From positions 1-14,155 of the forward strand of contig JAAZLV010000116.1 in assembly GCA_012799155.1 (NCBI GenBank): DNA of 14,155 bases, written 5' to 3'. Origin of the DNA: Bacteroidales bacterium. Its GTDB lineage: Bacteria; Bacteroidota; Bacteroidia; Bacteroidales; Dysgonomonadaceae. Under the pieces are notes generated by a model. That model searched no databases. It was not told where the DNA came from and saw only the letters and a program-made list of their open reading frames with translations. Position numbers and translations under genes: made by a program. This document shows positions 6,293 to 13,813 of the stretch, in pieces; the first letter of the stretch is position 1; each line of letters opens with the position of its first letter.

Positions 6293-8353
6293 TTATTGCT
6301 TCAGCGACTTCAATGCCTCCGCTGTTGCGTCCAACAAAGGGTCGATGGAGATGGGTGCTCCCACAGCTTGTTGCATCCATTGCTGGGGGATGATGCTCCC
6401 TTGGGTATACATCCGTTCGATTTCCTCTGCCAGGTTTTTCCCCTTCACCTGTTGCTCAATCTGGAAATCAATCAGGTGACCCATCGGATAGTTGGGCAGG
6501 TAGAGCGGGTAATCGATCATGTGGGAGTAGATGCCGAGCAGCATCTCATCTTCACCCCCCAGTACACCGGCATAGTAACTGTTCCACACCTCTTTGGCAA
6601 TGTCGATCACCGCCCCCTTGAGCTGAACCGCCGTGGCATCGGGATGTGCGTATAGCCACTCCCATACACGAATATCGACCAGCGAGACACCCATGATCTC
6701 GTAGGCGGACCAAAAACTACTAAGGGCAAGCCAATGCGCCTCGTCGGGGTTGCTGTTCTTCAGGCCCAACAGTTCCAGGTCGCGCTTCTGGAAGAGGAAT
6801 GCCACCGCCTCAGTGAACGAGGTGTTGGGTACGCCATTCAGCATGTAGTAATCCACATCGTTCATGGTGATGGTCTGCTCCACATTGTGTCCGAACTCAT
6901 GCACGGCGATGTTGTACCCCTTGTAATCCATTCCTCCCTCACCTATACGGGTGCGGAGACGCGAAAGATCATTCCGCATGGCGGCGCCCCAAGCGTGTCC
7001 GGCACCTCGGGAGGCATCGACAGTGATCAGCGAGGTGATCTCATTCGCTTTCTCAGGGTTCCAGCCCAACTTCATCAGGATGTGGGGCAGGTCATTTTCC
7101 AGAGCCGCCGCATTGGGATACTTACTCGAGGTGAGCGCTGTCAGCTGCTCCTCGGGGATCCCGTCTCCACCTTTGAAACCGTTGTACCAGATATCAAACG
7201 GCTCCAGCTCCCTTCCCAGTCGTGAGGCGATAAAGGCGGCCACCTCCTTCACCTGCGGTGAGGAGAGCAACCCCACGAAGAGGGTCTCCACATCTTTCTG
7301 CAACACCTCCATTGTGCCGTCGAAAGCACGGGTCAGCTGGGTGGGATAATGGGGGGAGTAGGCGTCGAGCTGACGCATGGCGTGAAAATTCTTCAGAAAC
7401 ACTTCATAGCGGCGCGTCTCTTCAGGGGTACCCTGTACGATCTCTCCGGCAGCGAAGAGCTCATTGGTCATCGGGTTCCAGGTGTGGGATCCGTTGTTGA
7501 TCACCTCCATCGGAATGGACTGGTCGATGATGCGCTGCATCACCTTGTAGATCATGCGCTGCTTCTCCACTCCCCGAACCTTGTCGGCATAGTTCGACTT
7601 CAGCTCGTCGCGCAATCCCCAGTGTGTGATCAGCTTCAACCCTTCGGGAAAGAGCTGTTCACCAGCATCGTTCCGCAGGTGATCCATCAAAATATTGTAG
7701 TCGGAGATATAGGCATCGGCCTCCGTCAATGTCTTGGAGATATCCTGCTGTATGGCTGCTGGCACACGGGAGATAAAGCGGTCCCCCATACGGGCATAGG
7801 CCCATTCTTTCCTGCTCCATCCTGTGCCCTGCTCCGTCTTCTCCTCAAGAGAATAAAAGGGGAAGTTGAGTGCTGTAAGGAAGGCTATCTTGTTGTCATA
7901 TAAGTCGTCGGTAAGATGTGCCGACGCATCGTAACTACCGAACATCATATCCACTGGCGTGATGGCAGGCCCTTCCAATTGTAGCGGCATCTTGAGCTCC
8001 ACATCCATCTTGTGAAAGTATCCGCCCATCACCTCGAAGTTTCGTTCCAGCGTGGTGAACAGCGTGGCACGTGCTGTGGTGTCGGCCACAAACGAGCGTT
8101 TGCAGAACTGGGCAAACGCTTCGGCATCGCCATCCGTCTCTCGCCAGAGGGCAGCCACCTGCGCGACTCCACGCCCGATGCGGAATGCGGAAGCCTCGCC
8201 GAGTGAGTCATTCAATTGTGCGATCACTTCTTCGGTCTGGTCAGCAGTGATAAATGCTGCTTGTTTCATATCCTGATTCATCTTCTGATTGTTTGTACAT
8301 GCCGCCAGTAGGGTTACCACCATGACAGTGGCAATGAATGTGTTTAGCTTCAT
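6293..8353 (-). CDS. HEXXH zinc-metallopeptidase lipoprotein (gluzincin, M3-like)
   Basis: The protein has 686 residues from this start. A signal peptide, MKLNTFIATVMVVTLLAAC, ends in a lipobox, so it is a lipoprotein of the cell envelope. The zinc motif HEFGH (485-489) is followed by a candidate third ligand, E515, in SFTEAVAFLF, 30 residues after the first His, close to the spacing in M3 (thimet oligopeptidase-like) enzymes. A C-terminal Tyr-rich block, YSHMIDYPLYLPNYPMGHLI, resembles the substrate-binding Tyr/His region of M3 and M32 enzymes. The rest does not match a family I can name with confidence, so substrates are unknown; peptides are the likely target. An upstream ATG at 8362 adds Met-Ser-Leu. 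I prefer 8353 because the -7 element at 8370-8377 then leaves a 16-base gap, like the other promoters here. The tRNA gene lies 56 bases downstream. Confidence 0.85.
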   Translation of the reverse strand: MKLNTFIATVMVVTLLAACTNNQKMNQDMKQAAFITADQTEEVIAQLNDSLGEASAFRIGRGVAQVAALWRETDGDAEAFAQFCKRSFVADTTARATLFTTLERNFEVMGGYFHKMDVELKMPLQLEGPAITPVDMMFGSYDASAHLTDDLYDNKIAFLTALNFPFYSLEEKTEQGTGWSRKEWAYARMGDRFISRVPAAIQQDISKTLTEADAYISDYNILMDHLRNDAGEQLFPEGLKLITHWGLRDELKSNYADKVRGVEKQRMIYKVMQRIIDQSIPMEVINNGSHTWNPMTNELFAAGEIVQGTPEETRRYEVFLKNFHAMRQLDAYSPHYPTQLTRAFDGTMEVLQKDVETLFVGLLSSPQVKEVAAFIASRLGRELEPFDIWYNGFKGGDGIPEEQLTALTSSKYPNAAALENDLPHILMKLGWNPEKANEITSLITVDASRGAGHAWGAAMRNDLSRLRTRIGEGGMDYKGYNIAVHEFGHNVEQTITMNDVDYYMLNGVPNTSFTEAVAFLFQKRDLELLGLKNSNPDEAHWLALSSFWSAYEIMGVSLVDIRVWEWLYAHPDATAVQLKGAVIDIAKEVWNSYYAGVLGGEDEMLLGIYSHMIDYPLYLPNYPMGHLIDFQIEQQVKGKNLAEEIERMYTQGSIIPQQWMQQAVGAPISIDPLLDATAEALKSLKQ

Positions 8354-8369
8354 AAGACTCATTTTTTTT

Positions 8370-8377
8370 CAAAAATA
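8370..8377 (-). promoter_or_regulatory. Candidate -7 promoter element for the metallopeptidase gene
   Basis: The minus-strand TATTTTTG matches TAnnTTTG exactly. A TTG lies 16 bases further upstream (8396-8394), somewhat close for a -33 element. Transcription should begin near 8363-8366, leaving almost no leader for an ATG at 8362 but a normal short one for the ATG at 8353. Confidence 0.4.
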
Positions 8378-8484
8378 GCACAATTTTCCGAATCAACCGA
8401 ACGGCTGAAGGCAAACATTTTATACTTCAAATGCGTTTCACCTACTGTGAATCACAAATACCCCATACAAATTCTCCTGATCTT

Positions 8485-9768
8485 ATGAACCGACGAACAT
8501 TTATTAAAAGCTCATCCCTGGCGACGGCAGGACTGGCAACAGGATTATCCGCTCCTTTATTTGCTAACGATCACGACAAGAAACTGAAGATCGGCCTGAT
8601 CGGCAGTGGCTGGTATGGCATGGTGATCGCCAAGGCGGCACTGGAGGCCGGTGGTGTGGAGGTGATCGCTGTCGCCGATGTGGACAGCCAACATCTGGCG
8701 AACAGCCTGAACGAACTGACATCACTGCAGGGCAGTCGTCCGCAAGGGTTCAAGGATTACAGGGAGTTGCTGGAGACAAGTGGTCTCGAGGCGGTATTGA
8801 TCGGTACGGTTACACACTGGCATGCACTACAGTTCATCGCCTCCAGCCAAAAAGGGCTACCCGTCTATTGTGAGAAGCCTCTGGCCTACGACATCGAGGA
8901 GGGCAAGGCGATGGTGAAAGCGGCCCGCGAGGCGGCCAACATCGTACAGATAGGCTTTCAGCGGCGACAGAACAAGGCGTTCAGCAGGGCAAAGGAACTG
9001 ATCGGTGAAGGCAGGATCGGTAAGGTGCACCAGATAGAAGCACAGATCCACTACAATCCCAATATTGATGACACCACCATCCAGGATCCACCGACATCAC
9101 TCGATTGGGATGCCTGGTGCGGACCGGCACCGCTGCTGCCCTACAGTCCCTCCAAGGGCCATATGTCGTGGCGCTTCGAGAGGGCCTACGGCAATGGACA
9201 CCTGGTGGACTGGGGCATCCACAACATCGACATCATCCGCACAATCATGGGGTACGACATGCCCACCTCAATTGAAGCCCAGGGAGGCATCCATGCACTG
9301 CAGGGATTGACCAACACCCCCGACACGTTGAGGGCGACGATGCTGTTCGGTGAGGTACCTCTCATCTGGCAGCACCGCCTCTGGGGCACGGGTGAAATTG
9401 ACCCACAGTACAACAACGGCATCTTCTTCCATGGTGAAAAGGGCAGCCTCTTTGCCTCCGACAACCGACTGGTGTTAAAACCGGCAGGTCGCAATAGCCG
9501 GCAGGAGGTGATGGAGATTCCTTCCCCCCGCATGCAAGAGGAACATGTGGTGGAGTTCATCAGGGCGGTAAAAACGGGAAATCCTGGACTGATCAGCTGC
9601 ACCATCGACTCTGCCTTCCGCTCCACCGCTACGGTACAGTTGGCGATGATCGCCTACGAAACCGGCAGCAGGGTAAAGTGGGATGGAGAACTGCAGACCA
9701 TCACCGGCAACGAGGCAGCAGCGGCAATGCTCTCGCGTCCCTATCGCGAAGGGTACCAGCGGCCGTAG
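8485..9768 (+). CDS. Tat-exported Gfo/Idh/MocA family oxidoreductase
   Basis: This 427-residue NAD(P)-dependent sugar oxidoreductase carries a twin-arginine signal (NRRTFIKSSSLATAGL, residues 2-17), so it is likely exported folded with its cofactor. The Rossmann fold opens with KIGLIGSGWYGMVIAK (35-50) and ends its second strand at VADVDS (63-68). The family motif EKP is at 130-132 in VYCEKPLAYD. In the C-terminal half, WDAWCGPAP, MSWRFERAYGNGHLVDWGIHNID and the probable catalytic-site residues D242 and H246 match the large Bacteroidota branch of exported Gfo/Idh proteins. These are often involved in glycoside oxidation or elimination. The substrate is not deducible. I chose the ATG at 8485 for the Tat signal; the in-frame ATG at 8431 adds 18 polar residues before it. 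A terminator follows, so it is probably monocistronic. I found no clear -7 element. Confidence 0.93.
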   Translation: MNRRTFIKSSSLATAGLATGLSAPLFANDHDKKLKIGLIGSGWYGMVIAKAALEAGGVEVIAVADVDSQHLANSLNELTSLQGSRPQGFKDYRELLETSGLEAVLIGTVTHWHALQFIASSQKGLPVYCEKPLAYDIEEGKAMVKAAREAANIVQIGFQRRQNKAFSRAKELIGEGRIGKVHQIEAQIHYNPNIDDTTIQDPPTSLDWDAWCGPAPLLPYSPSKGHMSWRFERAYGNGHLVDWGIHNIDIIRTIMGYDMPTSIEAQGGIHALQGLTNTPDTLRATMLFGEVPLIWQHRLWGTGEIDPQYNNGIFFHGEKGSLFASDNRLVLKPAGRNSRQEVMEIPSPRMQEEHVVEFIRAVKTGNPGLISCTIDSAFRSTATVQLAMIAYETGSRVKWDGELQTITGNEAAAAMLSRPYREGYQRP

Positions 9769-10220
9769 TTATCCCCCCACAGGAAAGAGACCTCTACGGT
9801 CTTCAATTTTTTTTTGCAGCAGCTTTTTGTGGATATTCTCGTACCGAAACGATAAAAGATACCATTACTTCTCGATCGCCGGGTATTTCAGGCTGTGTTT
9901 CCCATTGTGCCTTTATCGTGCTTGCTTGGGAAAAAAAGTACGCAGTGAATAAAATTTTAAACAAGTATTCATAGGCTATAAATTATTTTGTTAAAGTCAT
10001 ACACATTGATTCAAGTTTCGCAAGTAATAATTCAGATTGCAAACCGAGAGTCGTTGGCTAAATCAATCAAGACTTTTAGTTGACTATTGTTGAGAAATCT
10101 ATACATGCAATGAACAATTGTGAAGATATTTGACTTTACCTTTCTGTTACGGGCTTATCATTAACTGAAGACCGTAAATCTTGAACGATTTAGAGGATTA
10201 CAGTAATAACAAATAAACGT
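9769..10220. other. AT-rich intergenic region without a recognisable gene
   Basis: This 452-base stretch holds the oxidoreductase terminator near its left end and presumably the promoter of the SMP-30-like gene near its right end. The right half is visibly AT-richer than the flanking genes. Open frames here (for example 9683-9952, plus) show no domain, biased composition or start context and look like chance. A near-match to the -7 element, TACCTTTC, lies at 10137-10144 with a TTG 16 bases upstream. A 6-bp hairpin TAAATC-TTGAAC-GATTTA lies at 10175-10192 and an ACAATTGT palindrome at 10114-10121. No RNA family or repeat was recognised. Confidence 0.6.
9787..9815 (+). terminator. Rho-independent terminator after the Gfo/Idh gene
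   Basis: GAGACC (9787-9792), loop TCTAC and GGTCTT (9798-9803) form a 6-bp stem with one G-T pair. It is followed after CAA by a run of nine T residues (9807-9815). It lies 18 bases past the stop codon. The stem is short but the T tract is long. Confidence 0.7.
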
Positions 10221-11102
10221 ATGAGATCAACCTTCACCCTTGTGTATTTAATTATCACCGCAGTGCTTTCCGGACAGGAAAGTGAGATTGTTGCCAAGAG
10301 AGTCGTTCCACAGAAAGCGGAAACCGGCTACGCCTTCACCGAAGGCCCCGCTGTCGCCAAAGATGGCAGTGTCTACTTCACCGACCAACCGAACGACCGC
10401 ATCTACCGCTGGGATGAACAGGAGGGCATCTCCCTCTGGCTGGAGGGTACCGAACGCTCCAACGGTTTGTACTTTACCCCCGATTACAAGCTGGTAGCGT
10501 GTGCCGATGAGCAGAACAGGATCATCCTGTTTGAGAGTCGTGAGGAGCGGAAGGTGCTGCTGGAGGGGTTTGAGGGAAAGCAACTGAACGGACCCAACGA
10601 TCTCTGGATCGCACCAAACGGTGATATCTACTTCACCGATGCCTATTACCACCGGCACTACTGGCCGGAAGGTCAACGCGAAGAGCAAGTGGTTAGGGGT
10701 GTCTACCTTCTAAGACCAAATGGAATGGTCACCCGGGTGATTAACGACTACAAGCAACCCAACGGCATCATCGGCACTCCCGACGGCAAAACACTCTACG
10801 TGGCCGATATCGAAGATCGAAAAATCTGGCGATACGACATCCTGCCTGACGGATCCCTGGAGAACAAGACATACTTTGCCCCGCACGGATCGGACGGGAT
10901 GACAATCGACAACCGGGGCAACATCTACCTGACAATGGGTAAGGTGTGGGTCTACTCACCAGAAGGGGAGCTGATCAGTGAGATTGAGGTGCCGGAGAGT
11001 CCCTCCAACCTTTGCTTTGGCGGGGAGGAGCGTAACATCCTTTTCATCACCGCTCGCACCTCGGTCTATACCCTCAAAATGAATGTCAAAGGGGTGCAGT
11101 GA
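10221..11102 (+). CDS. Exported SMP-30/gluconolactonase-like beta-propeller protein
   Basis: This 293-residue protein has an N-terminal signal peptide (about residues 1-18, TLVYLIITAVLSGQ), so it is probably periplasmic. The six-bladed propeller of the SMP-30/gluconolactonase/LRE family shows as repeated phrases such as DGSVYFTDQPNDRIYRWD, NGDIYFTDAYY, DGKTLYVADIEDRKIWRYD and RGNIYLTMGKVWVYSPEG. Likely metal ligands sit in the expected order: E41 in FTEGPAV, N126 in LNGPNDLW, N181 in QPNGI and D225 in SDGMTID. Family members hydrolyse sugar lactones or other esters with one divalent metal. It may act on lactones made by the upstream exported oxidoreductase, but a terminator and 452 bases separate the two genes, so this is only inference. 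The ATG at 10221 follows an A-rich stretch typical of starts in this phylum. Confidence 0.9.
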   Translation: MRSTFTLVYLIITAVLSGQESEIVAKRVVPQKAETGYAFTEGPAVAKDGSVYFTDQPNDRIYRWDEQEGISLWLEGTERSNGLYFTPDYKLVACADEQNRIILFESREERKVLLEGFEGKQLNGPNDLWIAPNGDIYFTDAYYHRHYWPEGQREEQVVRGVYLLRPNGMVTRVINDYKQPNGIIGTPDGKTLYVADIEDRKIWRYDILPDGSLENKTYFAPHGSDGMTIDNRGNIYLTMGKVWVYSPEGELISEIEVPESPSNLCFGGEERNILFITARTSVYTLKMNVKGVQ

Positions 11103-11147
11103 ATGACCAATCTCGCTGTTTAAAGGTAGTGAAAGCGGTTATTTTAT

Positions 11148-11155
11148 TATTTTTG
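11148..11155 (+). promoter_or_regulatory. Candidate -7 promoter element for the M20 dipeptidase gene
   Basis: TATTTTTG, an exact TAnnTTTG match, lies in a T-rich stretch 29 bases before the ATG. No -33 TTG stands out at 19-21 bases upstream. Because the region is T-rich, a chance match is more likely than at the other sites. Confidence 0.4.
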
Positions 11156-11184
11156 TAACAAACTAAACCATAAACTGAAACGAT

Positions 11185-12558
11185 ATGAATGAAATCGACA
11201 AGTATGTTAAAACCCACGAACAGCGTTTCCTCGACGAGTTGTTCGAGCTGATCCGCATCCCCTCCATCTCATCTCTCCCGGAACACAAGCCCGACATGTA
11301 CCGCGCAGCCGAGAAATGGAAAGAGCTACTGCTGGCAGCGGGAGCCGACAAGGCTGAGGTAATAGAGACCGACGGCAATCCGGTGACCTACGGAGAAAAG
11401 ATTATCGACAAGAATGCCCCCACTGTGCTGGTATATGCTCATATGGATGTGATGCCGGTGGACCCTGTTGAGCTTTGGAAGACCAAGCCGTTTGAACCGG
11501 TAGTGAAGGATGGCAGAATCTGGGCGCGTGGTGCCGATGACGACAAGGGACAGAGCTTCATGCATGCCAAGGCATTCGAGTACCTCGTTCAATCGGGCAC
11601 GCTAGGGTGCAATGTCAAGTTCCTCATTGAAGGAGAAGAAGAGGTGGGATCACCCAACCTGCCCAAGTTCTGCAAGAAACACAAGAAGATGCTGCAGGCC
11701 GATGTGATTCTGGTCTCCGACACCTCAATGATCGCTCCCGACGTGCCTTCCATCACCACGGGACTGCGTGGACTGGCCTACTGGCAGGTAGAGGTGACCG
11801 GTCCAAACGTGGACTTGCACTCGGGTCTCTTCGGCGGTGCTGTGGCCAATCCGATCAACGCGCTGGCGAAGATGATCGCACAGACGATGGATGATGAGGG
11901 ACGTATCCTGATACCCGGTTTCTATGACGATGTGGTTGAGGTATCAAAAAAGGAGCGTAACATGATGGCAAAGGCACCTTTCTCTGTGAGCGACTACAAG
12001 AAAGCACTCGGCGTGAAAGAGCTGTTCGGAGAGAAAGGGTACAGCACGAACGAGCGTACCGGTATACGGCCTACTTTCGACGTCTGCGGTATCTGGGGCG
12101 GCTACACGGGTGAAGGTGCCAAAACGGTACTCCCGTCGAAAGCCTATGCCAAGATCAGTACCCGCCTGGTGCCCAACCAGGATCATAACAAGATCGCGAA
12201 GCTCTTCGTGAAATACTTCGAGTCGATCGCTCCCAAGTCAGTCAAAGTGAAGGTGGAATACCTCCATGGAGGCCCATCCTATGTCTGTCCCATCGACCTG
12301 CCGGCCTACCGTGCAGCGGAGAAGGCCTACAGCGAAGTTTATGGCAAGGAGCCTGTGCCGGTCCGCTCCGGTGGCAGCATCCCCATCATCGCCACCTTCG
12401 AGGAGATTCTCGGCATCAAGTCGGTGCTGATGGGCTTCGGCCTGGGATCAGACGCGATCCACTCCCCTAATGAGAACTTCCCGCTAGAGCAGTTCTACAA
12501 CGGCATCCGCACCATCCCACTCTTCTACAAGCATTTTGCAGAGCAGATGAAGAAGTAG
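11185..12558 (+). CDS. M20 family zinc dipeptidase (cytosolic nonspecific dipeptidase-like)
   Basis: This 457-residue cytoplasmic enzyme lacks a signal peptide and should cleave dipeptides or short peptides using two zinc ions. The co-catalytic zinc site is complete: H86 and the supporting D88 in YAHMDVMPV, bridging D119 in GADDDKGQ, the general base E152 and ligand E153 in EGEEEVGS, D179 in VSDTSM, and H426 in DAIHSPNENF. The lid/dimerisation domain (about 195-345) contains VDLHSGLFGGAVANP, typical of the CN2/DUG1-like M20 branch, which prefers substrates such as Cys-Gly. Length fits the family. Its own promoter and a strong terminator suggest a single-gene unit. It fits a peptide-fermenting lifestyle together with butyrate kinase nearby. 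Desuccinylase (DapE) is unlikely because of the dipeptidase-type motifs. Confidence 0.94.
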   Translation: MNEIDKYVKTHEQRFLDELFELIRIPSISSLPEHKPDMYRAAEKWKELLLAAGADKAEVIETDGNPVTYGEKIIDKNAPTVLVYAHMDVMPVDPVELWKTKPFEPVVKDGRIWARGADDDKGQSFMHAKAFEYLVQSGTLGCNVKFLIEGEEEVGSPNLPKFCKKHKKMLQADVILVSDTSMIAPDVPSITTGLRGLAYWQVEVTGPNVDLHSGLFGGAVANPINALAKMIAQTMDDEGRILIPGFYDDVVEVSKKERNMMAKAPFSVSDYKKALGVKELFGEKGYSTNERTGIRPTFDVCGIWGGYTGEGAKTVLPSKAYAKISTRLVPNQDHNKIAKLFVKYFESIAPKSVKVKVEYLHGGPSYVCPIDLPAYRAAEKAYSEVYGKEPVPVRSGGSIPIIATFEEILGIKSVLMGFGLGSDAIHSPNENFPLEQFYNGIRTIPLFYKHFAEQMKK

Positions 12559-12576
12559 GGACAATGCATATGCACA

Positions 12577-12627
12577 TTCAAAGTGATTCCGCAGTACCTG
12601 AATAGCAAAAGGCTGCGGAATCTTTGT
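12577..12627. terminator. Bidirectional terminator between convergent genes
   Basis: GATTCCGCAG (12585-12594) and CTGCGGAATC (12613-12622) form a perfect 10-bp stem with an 18-base loop. Outside it CAAAG (12579-12583) can pair with CTTTG (12622-12626) if two bases bulge, a competing register that lengthens the stem. On the plus strand TTTGTTTATG follows. On the minus strand CACTTTGAATG follows, so termination of the M20 gene looks stronger than that of the ATP-grasp gene. The minus-strand stop codon (12630-12628) sits right next to the stem. Confidence 0.75.
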
Positions 12628-13809
12628 TTATGATTGTATGCTGGTTTGATTCCCGACAATCACGTAGGCTGCGTAGCGGGTGACGTCGGTGATCGGCGTG
12701 AGTGAGAGGTAGCCGGAGGTGATGATTCCCTGCTGCACTCTGAGGGGACGTTCCTGCTGCATCTGATGATGATGCAGCAACGCGCTACCCGCCTTTTTAA
12801 AATAATCAACCGTAAAGGTTCCCTTACCATCCTCCCCCATGAATTGGTTGTGGAAATTGCGTGCCACCATTCCCATGTTCATTCGCATGTTGATCTCCAC
12901 ACACGGCTGTATACGGTATCCCGCTTCGGTCACACAGACCATCATATCCACGCCCGCATATCCGGTATAGTGCGGGAAGGCAGCAGAAAGCTTGACAGCA
13001 AGGGACGTGCGTAAATCTTTTAAAATGCTTACAGGAACAAAATCAGACAGCATCTCTGCAATCCGGGCATCTGAGAGCAACTCGTTGCCGAGGTAGGCAC
13101 CCGAGACTGCTGCCCGGAAAAGCGAATAGCCGGCAAAGCGGACATTCCCTTCTTCGAGGTAGAACTCCATTGCGAAATCCTTTACCCTGTTCAGTATCGG
13201 CTCTGCCACTACCCCTCCCTGTTCGCGGATCACTCTCCGGCACCAGTCGGTTTGCTTGTCGGTGATGCTGCCTAGTACACGGACCAACCCTTTACCGCTT
13301 CCGGAGAGCGGCATCTTCAACAGCTTGTCCCCCGGAAAAGAGGAGAGATATCGCAGCAGCTCATCCAAAGAGGTGAAATGATGTGATTCGCCATAGAAGG
13401 CAGGCTCCTCTTCCTGCAGTTCACGAAGCATGCGCACCGCATGCCGCCGGTCAGAGTCGTTTCGCAGTTGCAACAATTCGTCGGTTGAGGGCAATCGCTC
13501 CTCCTGTATTCCGCAGGAGATTAGTCGTTTTCGCAACGAGGGGTTCCAGCCCCAGGGTATGATGGGTTGGTTTGGATATTTGCTGATGTCAGATGTTGAT
13601 ATCAGCGAAGAGGTGACCGGCAGCAACTGATGCACAGCCTCGAGGTGCAGCAGGTGCTGCTCCCCCTCCGCGACAACAGGTTCGCCCCCACTATACCACA
13701 CCGGCAGCAACGCCAGCTCAGCCGCCATAAGGGTAGCCGAAGCGGGCGGCGTGTAGTTGGGTGAGAAGTTGGCCAGCGCGAGGTCGTGCTCGGGATTGAA
13801 AAGATACAT
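12628..13809 (-). CDS. Uncharacterised ATP-grasp-like protein coupled to butyrate kinase
   Basis: I do not recognise a characterised function for this 393-residue cytoplasmic protein. The centre and C-terminus look like an ATP-grasp ligase: LLKMPLSGSGKGLVRV (163-178) as the ATP-binding Lys and Gly-rich loop, VVAEPILNRVKDFAMEF (200-216) as the hinge and strand with the EP motif, GYAGVDMMV (283-291), and CVEINMRMNMG (303-313), whose E305 and N307 fit the E-x-N magnesium ligands. Such enzymes join a carboxylate, activated as an acyl phosphate, to an amine or thiol. The N-terminus MYLFNPEHDLALAN is distinctive and probably conserved in Bacteroidota (from memory, not checked). The gene starts 4 bases after the butyrate-kinase stop, implying translational coupling. 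The substrate is unknown, and the ATP-grasp assignment comes from motifs alone. Confidence 0.75.
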   Translation of the reverse strand: MYLFNPEHDLALANFSPNYTPPASATLMAAELALLPVWYSGGEPVVAEGEQHLLHLEAVHQLLPVTSSLISTSDISKYPNQPIIPWGWNPSLRKRLISCGIQEERLPSTDELLQLRNDSDRRHAVRMLRELQEEEPAFYGESHHFTSLDELLRYLSSFPGDKLLKMPLSGSGKGLVRVLGSITDKQTDWCRRVIREQGGVVAEPILNRVKDFAMEFYLEEGNVRFAGYSLFRAAVSGAYLGNELLSDARIAEMLSDFVPVSILKDLRTSLAVKLSAAFPHYTGYAGVDMMVCVTEAGYRIQPCVEINMRMNMGMVARNFHNQFMGEDGKGTFTVDYFKKAGSALLHHHQMQQERPLRVQQGIITSGYLSLTPITDVTRYAAYVIVGNQTSIQS

Positions 13810-13813
13810 CTAC

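Noticed and set aside
6734..7903. Several plus-strand open frames opposite the metallopeptidase gene
   Set aside because: The minus-strand protein has a lipobox and HEXXH motif, while the plus-strand frames are fragmentary and lack any family motif.
9849..9919. ACGATAAA and TTTATCGT forming a possible inverted repeat
   Set aside because: An 8-bp match across a 55-base loop in AT-rich DNA is expected by chance, and no further structure supports it.
9678..9974. Small open frames running from the end of the oxidoreductase gene into the gap
   Set aside because: They begin inside the oxidoreductase gene and run through a terminator, with no recognisable domain.
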